Source: Poa pratensis
Lineage: Eukaryota; Streptophyta; Magnoliopsida; Poales; Poaceae
Length of the DNA stretch: 64,000 bases
Assembly: GCA_947311845.1 (NCBI GenBank)
Contig: CAMZMU010000081.1
Coordinates: forward strand, 5,029,473 to 5,093,472
Direction of reading: 5' to 3'
The notes beneath the pieces are model-generated. The model was not told the origin of the DNA and ran no database searches. It worked only from the letters and a program-made list of their open reading frames with translations. This document shows, in pieces, positions 1-12,217 of the stretch (position 1 is the first letter of the stretch; each line of letters opens with the position of its first letter). The position numbers and the translations under genes are program-made.

Positions 1-344
1 AACAACTCACTGAGAAAACTCTATTGAGTCATATACATCACTAGAGACAGAAGCCCTCTAAGATGATCATTAACACACATTATCAATCACAAGGAAATTG
101 TTGATTATCAACACTAAGTGTTGCATTAGGTATTCATTCTCAACTTACCTGATGCATATGAACAAATATCTAATGGAGTTATCCTTAAGATTCATGTTCA
201 TACACTTCAGGTTCCCTGATGATCTTTTTATTTAGGAGATGGAAAACACATCCAAAATCTTGATAACAATCACTTTAGTTCAAAACCACAACACCGTTGG
301 GCAGAAGATGGAAAAGAACTTCATGAGCTACGACACATGATCAT

Positions 345-520
345 AAAACGACGTTGGTCGGAAATATAACCATGAGCCACATGATACTGACAAACTTGCC
401 ACTTGACTAAAGTGTGTGACAAATGATTACAAACGACGTTGGTCAGAAATATAATCATGAGCCACATCAACATTAGATTAGCAAGCTTGTCACTTTAACG
501 TACATGTGTGCTTCATAATA
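345..520. repeat. Two-unit tandem repeat, about 85 bp
   Basis: The phrase ACGTTGGTC followed by AGAAATATAA and a GAGCCACAT block occurs at 351 and again at 436, with similar surrounding sequence. A more diverged relative (CAACGTTGGTCAGAATA) appears near 1391. The units lie in non-coding retrotransposon sequence. Confidence 0.6.
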
Positions 521-586
521 CTCGTAAGGGAATAAATCCACATTAACTCGATAAAACGAGTCAGAACATTCTTCACTATAATCATT

Positions 587-776
587 CATTCTCCAAAATA
601 AGACTTCTCGTTGGCTCCATCCTACTTGGAGAATTATTACATTCAATTTTTCTCATATTTAATGAGACATTCCATTATCATCATTCTCCAAAATAAGACT
701 TCTCGTTGATTCCATCCTACTTGGAGAATTAATACATTCAACTTTTCTCATATTTAATGAGACATTCCATTCTACC
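587..776. repeat. Two-unit tandem repeat, 95 bp
   Basis: The block starting CATTCTCCAAAATAAGAC at 587 is repeated at 682 with only a few substitutions, through the phrase TTTAATGAGACATTCCA. It lies in the non-coding internal region of the retrotransposon. Confidence 0.75.
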
Positions 777-3701
777 CCTCGAAATGTGGTAAACATGACC
801 ACAATTTCGATGAGGTCTCATTATTCACTATCATCTTAAGAGTGCCATGGCACATATTGATTCATCGAGGACATAAATATTCTCACCACATGGTAAGACA
901 ACATCAAAGGGTTTCATTACAAAGAACAAAAGATTTATATAAATAACAAAATGTCTTCTAATGCTTTATTCTTTATTGTCCTCCGAGCAAAACCCCTTAA
1001 ACCCCATTATAAACGGGTAATACATCCTTAAAATATTCCTCAATAGAGGCCAAATAATCTTTGGCATATACTGAGTCGGAATTGCATTCTTTATCTCAGA
1101 GGAGATGATATGCTTCATTATAAGGAGTGAAATATGATTCGATTTCTCCCACTCAACTTCCTTTTGGTCATACTTTTCATTTTCCTCAGCATAATTCAAA
1201 TAAATGAAACCTATCTTGGTCCATTGCTAAAACAAGGACACCATCTTTATGAGCATCAATAATAAACATCAAACTTGAATTGTTCTAAAACAAAACAAGC
1301 TAATCTTGTTCTAATCCGTATCACCGTTGGCTGAAAACGAAGAAGAGCACTATTCATTCAAAAATGGGACATGACAATAATCAACGTTGGTCAGAATACT
1401 GTCATATACCATACAACTTATGCTCATAAATGAAAACTCAAATCAAAACTTCTTGTTTTGACTATAGAAACTTAAATCACATAATGATCAGCAAACTCAT
1501 TTGCTAAATTAATAGCCAACACTAAAACACCAGTACATGATGCATTCCAAATGTGTTATGACACATGGATTCACAAATTATCACCGATCATCTTGCATTA
1601 AACTTTGACATCATAATTTCAATAACATCATTAAAACAAGTCAAAGCTTATCATTAAAATGTTCAATGACATGATAACAAAAGTATCATTCATTTTCAAG
1701 TTCCCATCATGACATCTTACTGAGTAAACAATAGATTGACATCCTCAATGGAAATGACATTATAAACATTCTCCAATAAAATTTGGATATTACATCATGG
1801 TCTCACTAAAAATTAAACTTTTAATAGTCAATAAATGACAACTTATGACCATGATATCACAAAAAATCTCTAAACGTCCTTGTTTAGAGAGTCATCATGC
1901 TGAGCCTCCATCACCTTCTGCCAGTGCATGTCAAAAGACTTAAATGCATCTGACATAATACTTTAGCATTATGCTCATCATTATTAGGCTGCATAGTCGC
2001 TGCGGAAAAACGAACCATGCAGCCATAAACATTTTCTTTAAGGTGGCCTCAGCCCTTTAGAGATGATCACATCATTAATAAATGTCATAAACATGGCATC
2101 AACATAAAACTTAATTCTCAATTAAAATCTCTGAACAAAATATCTAAAACATTAGAGAGATACTCATAATTGTGCTCAAAATAAAGATCATCTCATAACA
2201 TTCATAACTTATCCCTCTTAACATCTAGGCATTTTTCGATATAAACACTGCATAAAACTCTATTTGAAAACTTTAAACCCAATAAATGCACTTAAATTAG
2301 AAAAGCCTGAATACTTTATCATACAAATGAACCAACATCATCTCAGATTAAATATCAATTATACCTTAATAATTCTCAACATTCATTGATATTTAAAATG
2401 ATACCCATCCTTAAAACACATTGAATATTCCAAAAAAAAATCTCGTTGGTTCATTTTTATCTAGAATGACAATGTGTTTTTAGCCATATTCAGGCAGTCA
2501 TTTCCTTTCAAATCAGTGCAGAATCTTAGAACTCTGAACATATATTGCATAAAAGCAAATATAACCTTAAATTTCACTGAAATAAATCAAGAAATAAACA
2601 TTACTCATTTTCGGCCCAAAAGAGCAGACGAGCTCTTTAATCTTTAATATCTCAGAGAAGGAAAGAACACCCGCTAGCAGATTGGGCCCAATAAGGCACC
2701 GAGGCCCATTTACATCCCCGCGTCGTTCCCAGCCGTCCGATCAAATGGACGGTCCAGAATCGCCGCGATCCGAACAAAACTGGGCGCCGGTCAAAACCTA
2801 ACCCTAAACCTCATTTCATTTCCTCCCCCGATTTCTGCGCACGGCGACGAGAGGCTACGCCGGAGGTGACCGCGCGTCTCTGCGCCCGTTCCCTGTGGCC
2901 GGCAACCCGTACACGGCGGCGCTGCGCTCCGCTCGCCGAGGAGCGTGCTGCGGACTAGGTCCAGCGCGCTGCTCCGTCGAGTGTGGCATGTGCGCCGCGA
3001 ATCGTGGCGGTGGTGCTAGGAGGTGGTGCTCGTCGGGTTTCCCGGCGGCCATTCGAGCGACGGCGGCGAGCACGAAGGCCCGGCGTCGTCTTCTTCCGCG
3101 CAAGCGCGTCCATCCGCATGTCCGCTCCGATGGGAGTGGAACGGCGCCGCGGCGCCATCGCCCTCGTGCAGCCACGGGCGCTGCATGGGCCCCCGGAGGG
3201 AAAAGGCGACGGCGCGGCGTTCTTCTCGGTGAGATCCGATCTTAATCGTCCAAAATTGGGAATTTTGGCTAGGGTCACGGTTCGGGCAGGAGGGGATTTT
3301 TCCTTTTCTTGCCAATTTCGTACTCCCCTCCTTCTAATTGCTTGCTAAAACTGAATAAAAGCTTCGGTTTAATGAAAATTAATTAACCCTGACATGAATT
3401 TGACCTTTAGCTTTTGATTTGAGTTAATTAATCATGATTAACTTGTATAATTGGGCTCGTTCCCGAAGCAAACTTGATAGGATTAATACATTAGCATGCA
3501 TACATGGTCTAATCTGAGACATAAACATCACAATCATGCCTAACCGAAAGCAAATATGCATGGACATGTGCTAACAGGATAACGTAAGATTAAAAACTTC
3601 CAGTTAGCACTTAATTACTTCAAAAGCATGCACATCCAGATTTAGGCTGAGGCTAAACAAGATCCCTTAATCATACTTAGGGTTCTAATGCAATCAGATC
3701 G

Positions 3702-3713
3702 GCTCTGATACCA
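3702..3713 (-). other. Primer-binding site complementary to initiator tRNA-Met (copy 1)
   Basis: The minus strand reads TGGTATCAGAGC, the standard plant LTR-retrotransposon primer-binding site for tRNA-iMet. It lies one base from the LTR end (TAGCA) at 3715. This fixes the element orientation as minus. Confidence 0.9.
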
Positions 3714-3714
3714 A

Positions 3715-4175
3715 TGCTAGAATTAATTCCTCATTAGGGAGGACAGGAACTTAAACTGATTGCAAATAGAACACCTAATGGAATCTGAGAGAGAGATTAG
3801 GGGATGCACTTACGGGAAATTGAGGTACAATCATCAGCCTGCTATTGCAGGCTTGTGGCAGAGATGGTGAAGAAGATGCATAGGCGTCGTAGTGGTGGAG
3901 GAAGCCATGACGCCGGCAGCACCCTGTGGCCGTCGGTAGACGTCGGTCTTCGAGCCCCTTAGCACAACTTTAGGATCGGGCAGTTGGGTAGATAGGCACT
4001 GTTTCTGTTAGTTTCCATACGTGCTACCTTTCTCTTTTATATCAAGTGCTGGGGCTGGGGACCGGGTCCAAAACTGTTGGTTTTAGAGGCCTCCGATCAA
4101 GGCTTCTACGTGAAAGGGTACAGGGTCAAACCCCCTGGTTTTCTCAGGTTTGTTACCTAAGATCATATTCCAACA
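3715..4175 (-). mobile_element. LTR (461 bp) of the minus-strand retrotransposon, copy 1
   Basis: On the minus strand it begins TGTTGGAATATGATC and ends AATTCTAGCA, with short terminal inverted repeats (TGTTGGAAT / ATTCTAGCA), directly followed by the tRNA-iMet primer-binding site. The TGTTGGAAT start and iMet site are usual for plant Ty1-copia elements, so copia is my inference. The LTR is nearly identical to the one at 17181-17642, but that similarity comes from the segmental duplication, not from being the paired LTR. Confidence 0.8.
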
Positions 4176-4783
4176 GGTACAAGAAATATTACTATTTCAT
4201 GCAATTGTGTGCCTTTTTATGCCATGTGTTCTAAGTTTTTGGTTATTTAGAATCATGTCTTGAGCAGTGATCTGACTTGAACATGGAGACATTTGACTTA
4301 AATTTTGGTATGTCTCTAAAATGCTTCTTAGAGCTACTATTGGTAATTCAGCTTTAAAGATGATGTGCGTTCCGCTCAAATGATTTTTGTTTTCAGTAGT
4401 TGACCACACACACGTGCATTCATAAATTCAGATATGTGCTTAGGTATAGCTTACAATTCATTTCTTGTGGAAACAAATTGAGGCATAATTCCGGTATTTG
4501 CACCTATCGACGCAACTGGTATCTAGTATCCTAGAAACTAACTATTGGTTATGATTAACATGTCATAACTAGCCAGTGCCCAGTGGTAAGGCGCCGATAG
4601 GCAACTATTTTTATTAATAGACAATTTTCTTAACTTTATTTGGTTTTAGTACTAATATATATTTTGGGAACTCAATTTTTCCCCATTTAATTTATTTAGA
4701 ATCGGTTTTGATCTCCCTAATGGATGTCATTAATTTTAATATACATTTGATTGGATGTTTACATACGTTCGCTGTTCATGAAA

Positions 4784-5020
4784 GAGTGTACTTCCAACAG
4801 CAGTTTTGGAAAGTCAAACTTTTTTAAGTTTGACCATGTTTATACAAAAGAGAATTGGTATTTATGCAACCAAATTAGTATCATTACTTTAAAATATGTT
4901 CATTGTATAACTATTTGATTTCATAAATATTATTCTATTTTTGTGTAAACTCAGTTAAATTTGGATAGTTTGACTTTCCAAAAAAGGTGGAAGTACAATA
5001 TTTCATAAACGGAGGGTATA
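4784..5020. mobile_element. Stowaway-type MITE, copy 1, right end damaged
   Basis: Both ends carry the inverted phrase GTACTTCCA...TTTTGGAAAGTCAAACT and the right end reads ACGGAGGG. The inner phrase AGTCAAACTTT / AAGTTTGACC is typical of the Triticeae Stowaway family I know as Thalos. In copy 1 the right terminus is cut short (GGAGGGTATAAC), whereas copy 2 has GGAGGGAGTA. Confidence 0.65.
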
Positions 5021-6298
5021 ACATATGCCGCACCCGTTGTAATTAAAAATGCTGAAATCCATGGGAATTTATCGTTTAGGGTATTTCGAAGTATTTGCAT
5101 TTTGGCATGAATGTGTAATTTAACTTCATAAACTGAACCGATCAGATATGTTCGTATTTTGTCATAAATATGTAATTTAAATCTTTGGTTAGAGGAAATA
5201 TATTGTATTAGAATTTATTAAATTCGAGCTATCTTTAGAGGAAATGAATTTTTGTTTTCTTCAAATATGCATCTAATCGAGCATTGTTTGAAATTAACTA
5301 CATAATTAGAGAGAGTTAAGTTCAATTTGAGCATTTATTAAATTGAACTGCTTAATTGGAGGGAGTTAATTTATATTGTCTCTAAATATTAACATATTTG
5401 AATTGATATAATATGTTTGTGTTTTGTCTTAAATATTTTATTTAACTCAATAATCAGAGGAAGTACATTGTGTGAGTATTTATTAAATTCAATTCATAAT
5501 TAAAGGAAATGAATTTGCATTTTATCAAAATATTCATCTAATCATACTTTTTTTAATTGAACAACATAATTAGAGAGATTTAAGTTATTTCACCTCCAAA
5601 CGTGTTAGCTAAATTGAAATGATCAACTATGGTTTCATTTTGCCATAATTTTCTTATTTACCACCATAATCAGAGGAAACATATTATGGTTATCTCTAAA
5701 TATTAACCATTTTGAGTATTTATTAAATTTGTATGTATAATTGGAGAGAGTTTAGTTAAATTATCTCTAAATATTAATCAATTTGAAATGGTATAATAAG
5801 TTTATATTTTGTCTTAAAAAATTAGTTTAACTCCATAATCAGAGGGAATACATTATATGAGCATTTATTAAATTCAATAGATAATTAGAGGAAATTTGGA
5901 CTTTCTCCAAATATTCGTTGATTTCAAATCTTCAAATATGTTTGCAATATGCCATAAATAGTTAACATTTATTTTTGTGATCATTTTGATATTTTTTTTC
6001 ATATTTTTCTGATGGGTAGATTTTAAAATACAGCTTTTGCAATTTGTTTTTTTTAATTGTGATTTCTGGAAATCCTGCGAAAAAGAATAGATCGCTGACA
6101 GGTCGGGCCCACTGCGACGTCGGGATGACGTCAGCAGTGGTCGGGCTCTGCCGCGGCGGCGTCGACCTCGCCGGCGTCGATCCAGCGCGAGCTGGAACGC
6201 GCGGCTGGGCGCGTCGTAGGCGCGTGGACGCGGGGTGCCCGGGAGCGGCGGCGCCGCCTCTTCTGGGTCGCCGGAGCGTCGCCGGTGGCCTGCGAACG
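5021..6298. other. AT-rich spacer ending in a GC-rich block, no gene
   Basis: Positions 5021-6050 are AT-rich with recurring phrases such as TAATTAGAG, TTTATTAAATT and TCTCTAAATATTAA, a loose interspersed repetition and not a strict tandem array. Positions 6070-6298 switch abruptly to GC-rich DNA resembling a 5' exon or promoter fragment. The reading frames there have skewed composition and no recognisable domain. The same block is longer in copy 2 (21660-22240). Confidence 0.5.
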
Positions 6299-8100
6299 TA
6301 AATCAAAACTTCTCGTTTTGACTATAGAAACTTAAATCACATAATGATCAGCAAACTCATTTGCTAAATTAATAGCCAACACTAAAACACCAGTACATGA
6401 TGCATTCCAAATGTGTTATGACACATGGATTCACAAATTATCACAGATCATCTTGCATTAAACTTTGACATCATAATTTCAATAACATCATTAAAACAAG
6501 TCAAAGTTTATCATTAAAATGTTCAATGACATGATAACAAAAGTATCATTCATTTTCAAGTTCCCATCATGACATCTCACTGAGTAAACAATAGATTGAC
6601 ATCCTCAATGGAAATGACATTATAAACATTCTCCAGATAAAATTTGGATATTACATCATGGTCTCACTAAAAATTAAACTTTTAATAGTCAATAAATGAC
6701 AACTTATGACCACGATATCACAAAAAAATTCTCTAAACGTCCTTGTTTAGAGAGTCATCATGCTGAGCCTCCATCACCTTCTGCCAGTGCATGTCAAAAG
6801 ATGTAAGGACCCCTCAGACTTCCAGTCCGAGGTGCCCACGTTATGTAAACAGTTCACGATCCCAATGATCAGTGCATCGCGATCACATAACCAACATGGT
6901 ATACAAAGTTACATCATTCAAACGTACGTACAAGTCTTACACAAATAAAAAGTGGTCACATGACCAAGACTGCATTCATCGTCACACAAGACGAAATTAA
7001 CTATGACACGGCGGAAGCTTGCGGCTAGCGTCGTTCCTCATCACAACCGGACGCATTCCCACAGAGCAGTTGACCGGTGACACTCAGTTGGCGTAGTCGT
7101 CGGCGTACTCCTCCTCCTCGTCGTACATCTCCTCAACATAATCTGGACGTTTGAATATCTAGGGACACAGCCATATGAGTACATTTACATACTCGCAAAA
7201 CCACCTCAAGGCTTAAGTTTTCATGGTATATGCAATAATCACCTTTTTTCGAAAACTGAGATAGCTGCTGTATATGACTATAGGGCTTAGTTTTTGCAAA
7301 CAATGCTTCTAGACATAGAGAATACAACATCTCTATATCTTTGTTTAAAAAGAAATATTTAGAGATAGAATTCTCTCTTGTAGAAATAGCCTGTGCTCTT
7401 TCCACGTTTTGCAAACCACTTTTAGAAAAATTTCCAAGCACACTAGGATGGGGATACCCTTTTCTTTTCTTTGCCGGGTTCCGACTGATTGTCTTCACGA
7501 GACCAACCATCTTCACCCAAATCCGTACCTCCCAGGTACCTCCTTGATTCCCTTTTTATCCAAACCAAAAACCAATTTTTCTTCTTTCTTCCAGGTCGCC
7601 CAGTGTGGCCTTTGCAACCGTCCATGACCGCGGACACGGCTATTCGAATAGTTATACACTCTGCAGAGGTGGTGCACTTTCACCACACCAAACGGTCATC
7701 CGCCGTGTTCAGCCATGGTCCGCCATACGACAGTATGCGGGGGTTCGGATAACCAGATCAAAGCTTTCCACTATATCCGCCCTAGTACAGAGGACTCCCG
7801 ATAGGTTTATTCCCCTCGGCACCGTGTGCTCCACTAGACCCCTGGTCTCTCTCTCGGGACGCCACACCGCCACGGCAGGGGACCCAACGTAATCGTCTTG
7901 CGCGGATCCTCCACATGTGTATTGCCTCGTACAGACGGCAACCCGGCTTCGAGGGTCTTGCCCTTATAGAGTATGAGATCCTCCGTACTAAAGTGGACAA
8001 GCTTCCGGCTAAGCCCTACCCATCTCAGGTAATGTGGTTGCACGGGTTAATTGTTCAGGCGGCAGCAGGGACTTCGTAAACAAATCTCCATCTCCGACTG

Positions 8101-8240
8101 CTCCCAGCAGCCCGGGTTTTCGCAAACATCACCGAATGCTCCCAGCACCACGGGTTTTCATAAACACCTCCATTTGCTCCCAGCAATATGGGTTTTATAA
8201 ATCACTTTCTCGCCGATCGCTCCCAGCGACTCGGGTTTTC
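8101..8240. repeat. Four-unit tandem repeat, about 38-43 bp
   Basis: CTCCCAGC followed after a few bases by CGGGTTTT or TGGGTTTT recurs at 8101, 8139, 8177 and 8220. It lies inside the large inserted element and has no coding meaning that I can see. Confidence 0.75.
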
Positions 8241-8587
8241 CTCCGAAAATATTTTACCGAAAACCGGCTCCCATCCTAAAGTTTTGAGGTAAGAGTATAA
8301 GGATATGCTACTAGAAAATATAATTTTCTTGATAGCGCCTTCAGTAGAAGGCTTCTCAAGTAAAGACTTATTTTTATAAAACCTATTATATACTAGTAGG
8401 TATATCTTTGGCTAAACAATAATTTTGTAAAATAGTTTTGGGGTGGCAAAATGCCACAGAATAGATAAAACATGCATTATTTTATTTTGAAAACGAAACA
8501 TGCTTTGTACAAATAGTAGGATTTCAGTAGGGTGTTGAGGTGGCTTGCCTGGCTTGGTAATATGTCCTTGACCTTGATATTGATGTT

Positions 8588-11500
8588 TGATACGTCTCCA
8601 ACGTATCTATAATTTCTTATGTTCCATGCTTATATTATGTCAATTGCTATATGTTTTATTCACACTTTATAGCATTTTTATGCATTTTCTGGGACTAACC
8701 TATTAACAAGATGCCACAGTGCCAGTTCCTGTTTTCTGCTGTTTTTGATTCCAGAAAAGCTGTTCTGGAAATATTCTCGGAATTGGACGAAACAAAAAGC
8801 CAAGGTCCTATTTTTCTGTCACGTACACGGAGTCCGAAGGAGAGACGAAGGGGGGCACCGAGGCGCCCTCACCATGTGGTGGCGCGGGTCCCACCCCTGG
8901 CGCGCCGCCACGTGGTGAGGAGCCCTCGGGCCTCCACCGACATCGCCCCTTCGCCTATAAATTGCCTTTCTCGGGAAAACCCTAAAAACCCGAGCCTCCA
9001 TCCACGAAAAGTTCCAGAGCCGCCGCCGTCGTCAACCCTATCTCGGGAGGGTTCTGAAGCTCTTCCCGGCACCCTGCCGGAGAGGGGAATCATCACCGGA
9101 GGGCTCTACATCGCCATGCCTTCCTCCGGAGTGATGTGTGAGTAGTCCACCCCTGGACTATGGGTCCATAGCAGTAGCTAGATGGTTGTCTTCTCCTCTT
9201 GTGCCATCATGTTTAGATCTTGTGAGCTGCCTATCATGATCAAGATCATCTTATTGTAATGCTACATGTTGTGTTTGCTGGGATCCGATGAATCTCTACT
9301 ATATAATACGGCTTGAGGAGGTGTTGGTCCGTTTTATAATTTCCAAATTTACCCCTACATGCCTAGGCCGAGTTAGAAAATATTACAACACCTGCCACCG
9401 CTAAGTCAGACATACCGCTTGACGGCTTCGGTCTTCATTGACGTTAGAGCTCTATGTCGAAACCTACCAGCGATGCGCCGCCACTAACCTCTCCGCTAAT
9501 CCCCCGCCCTGCCACTACCTGCGCCCTTCTCCCGCCATCGTCTCCAGCCCGCCGGACGACCTCCTCCTCCTAAGCTCGGGCCTCCTCGGTTCCCTCAATC
9601 CCTAGCAGGCAGGCACCTAATGCTGGCCCTGGCACGGTTCTCGGCGCGAGCCGCACTCCGTTTCTCCCGTAGCCACAGCGGTGTTCCTGCACTGCCGCTG
9701 CACCAAACCCAGCACGCCGCATGGAGCTCGGCTTCCTGGTACACCGCCATGTGTCCACGTCGGCCACCTCGACTTCACCTCTGAACTCCCGCACGGCCGC
9801 GCGGAGGACAAGCTCGCCATGGAACCCAGATCTCCGCCGTCTTGGATCCCGCCCGACCAGTACCCAACTACCGACCTGGATCAGCCCGTGCGCGGCCCAA
9901 CTTCCACGAGCAGCGCTGCCGGTGCAGGCCTTCCATTCCCGCCCCTCCGCCACCGCCTCTGCCCCCGAGCTTTTGTTGGTGCTGATCCGTGAAGCAATTT
10001 TGAACCGGAATTATATGAATTTCGTCCGATTGGACTCGTTCCTTTGCAGATCTTGAGCAGCCTGGCGGGAAGAGGCTGACGGCAGCCGCGTGCGAGGAGG
10101 AGTAGGACGAGTACGGGCAAACTCGGTCATCGGGGAGAAGCTGCCGGCAAAGGTCTGAACCGCCCCATGCTCCCTCTTCTTCCTCCTACGCCGCAACGCA
10201 GCTGCTGCGCCTCCAGTGCGCACTGCACCTCATGAATTGGAGAGGGAACAGAGGCAAGGGAGAAATTGGAGAGATCCATGTAGCCCCTGCATCTCCACCC
10301 TCACCACGCCCTTCCTGAATGTGAAGAACTCACGTCAGAACGGCGAGAGCTGCCAGGCTTCTACATCCTTTTTTGAAGACACTGTTCGTAAAGACAACTG
10401 CGCGTCCAAGGTTCTCAGCAACACGTGAAGATGTCAAACAGCTAAAAGCCATGTTCGATGGGTGCTCAATCAGATGCTCGATCAGCTTCAGACTGCTCAA
10501 CTCAACAGCGCATCACCTATCCAAGTTTGACAAATCTTCAGGTTCTGGTAACACATGGTTACCACCCCTACCACTTGGTATCTATGCAACTGTAGTAAAT
10601 CTACTATAGGAACGTATGAGTGTTTGCCTCTCAGAAAAAATATAAACATTACATTCTTTTGTTCGTTAGTTGCATCTTTAGACAAGATCGAAGCTGCCCT
10701 ATCAAAGTTCAGTGCGGCCCCTTCTTCCGTAGCTAACTTAGCTTGGCCGGTATGCTAATATATCTAATTATATGTGTTCAGCTTAAGTTTTCCATAAGAA
10801 TGTTTGCGCTAATAGATGCTTCAATTCCCTTAATTACCAGGTGATATTGATGTGATGATCTGGAGATATACTTTTCTAACTACTAGATTTTGAGAAGAGG
10901 CGTCTTCAGGCAAATACATTTCCTTAATCAAACCCTAATCTTTTTTTCTTGCCTTTCAGTTTGTACCACCGTTTCACACTGGCTTGTTTTTAGATTGATT
11001 ACGAAGTGAATTTTTTGCCATTTGCGATAACAGAGTCGCTGCCAGAATGCCAGGGAACAGCGGCATCCGAGTTGATGAAGAGACGAAGTCCCAGCTAATA
11101 GCGGCATCCGAGTAGGCTCAGAGTCGCTGCCAAACTGTAGCATCTGAGTGCGTGAAGGCTCGAATTTCAGGAGTTGGTATAGATAGATAAATTTGCCACT
11201 TCAGTTGTCGCTTGAGCTTTGATAAAGGAGAGATTAGGGAAATGACAAACTGAGGCTAGGTTATGTTGGTTGATCAACTAAAAGTACATTTTATTGCAAC
11301 GGGTATTTTGCTAGTATTGAATACTATGTCAAGTTGATTATTGATCTATCATGCCTATGTTATTTATTATCTTGCATGCTCTCCGTTGTTAGTGTAGACT
11401 TTGGCCAAGTTTATGCTTGTAACTTCAAGAGTGAGTATTTATGCTAGATAGTGGGTTCATGCCTCCATTAAATCTGGGACAGTGACAGAAAGTTCTAAGG

Positions 11501-12212
11501 TTGTGGATGTGCTGTTGCTACTAGGGGTAAAACAGCAATGCTTTGTCTAAGGATATTTGTATTGTTTACATTATGCACCATACTTAATGCAATTGTCTGT
11601 TGCTTGCAACTTAATACTGGAAGGGGTGCGGATGCTAACCTGAAGGTGGACTATTTAGGCACAGATGCATGCTGGATAGCGGTCTGTGTACTTTGTCGTA
11701 ATGCCCAAGTAAATCTCATAGTGATCATCATGACTTGTATATGCATTGTTATGCACTCTCTATTTTGTCAATTGCCCAGGTGTAATTTGTTTACCCAGCA
11801 TGTTAGTATTTTATTATGGAGAGACACCACTAGTGAACTGTGGATCCCGGTCCATTCTTTTACATCTGAAATACAACCAACTGCAATCATTGTTCTCTTT
11901 AATTCTCTGCAAGCAAACATCATTTTCCACACCACACTTTTAATCCTTTGTTTTCAGCAAGCCGGTGAGATTGACAACCTCACTGTTTCGTTGGGGCAAA
12001 GTAGTTTGATTGTCTTGTGTGCAGGTTCCACGTTGTTGCTGATTTCCTGGTGTTGCGCCGTGCCACATTCAGCCACCAACAACATTCAGAAGACCCTTGA
12101 CTTTCTACTGGTTCGATTAAATCTTGGTTTCTTACTGAGGGAAAACTTGCTGCTGCACTCATCATACCTTCCTCTTGGGGTTCCCAACGGACGTGTAACT
12201 TAACACGCATCA
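8588..12212 (+). mobile_element. Solo LTR (TGATACGTC...CATCA) with 5-bp target duplication, split by a Helitron
   Basis: It starts TGATACGTCTCCAACGTATC and ends ACGCATCA, and is flanked by ATGTT at 8583-8587 and 12213-12217. The start and the phrases CTCCGGAGTGATGTGTGAGTA and GGGGTTCCCAACGGACGTG match a very common Triticeae gypsy-type LTR, which I recall as Fatima-like but cannot confirm. The Helitron at 9293-11314 splits it; without that, the LTR is about 1.6 kb. No internal retrotransposon sequence adjoins either end. Long reading frames at 11538-12203 are LTR sequence, not genes. Confidence 0.9.
9293..11314 (+). mobile_element. Non-autonomous Helitron (2.0 kb) nested in the solo LTR
   Basis: The 5' end is TCTCTACTATATAATACG and the 3' end is GGGTATTTTGCTAG. 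The base before is A (9292) and the base after is T (11315), the A^T target rule for Helitrons. Removing it rejoins the LTR as GATGAA|TATTGAATAC, matching the expected uninterrupted LTR. No Rep/helicase frame is present. The interior (about 9430-10240) is GC-rich and may be captured gene sequence that I cannot identify. The 3' hairpin is weak. Confidence 0.85.
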
Positions 12213-12217
12213 ATGTT

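Larger units (their letters stand above)
1..3701 (-). mobile_element. Internal region of a non-autonomous minus-strand LTR retrotransposon
   Basis: The stretch ends at a primer-binding site and LTR (3702-4175) that read on the minus strand, so it is the internal part of that element. Its other LTR would lie left of the window. No gag or pol reading frame of useful length is visible on either strand. The DNA is AT-rich with short tandem repeats (near 345-520 and 587-776), except for a GC-rich block at about 2660-3240 that looks like a captured promoter or exon but matches nothing I recognise. The family is not assigned. Confidence 0.6.
1440..6298. repeat. Segmental tandem duplication, copy 1 (4.86 kb)
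   Basis: Sequence from AATCAAAACTTCT at 1441 through CCTGCGAACG at 6298 recurs in the same order from 6301 to 21883. The copies differ by scattered substitutions and a few indels, so the duplication is fairly young. Copy 1 carries the empty target site for the large insertion in copy 2. It lacks about 2.1 kb that copy 2 has between the MITE end (near 18486) and about 20600. It retains about 295 bp (2510-2804) that copy 2 lost. The junction at 6298/6299 shows no obvious terminal motif. Confidence 0.9.

Noticed and set aside
587..776. Short regular repeats considered as a CRISPR array
   Set aside because: Only two long units without spacer structure, in a plant retrotransposon; CRISPR is not expected in a nuclear plant genome.
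2855..3348. Several overlapping frames on both strands in the GC-rich block
   Set aside because: All frames are open only because of base composition. The copy at 16305-16842 has indels that change each frame, so no protein is conserved.
11538..12203. Open frame of 221 codons, hydrophobic
   Set aside because: It is entirely within the solo LTR, whose boundaries and target duplication are clear. LTR sequence of this family is not coding.
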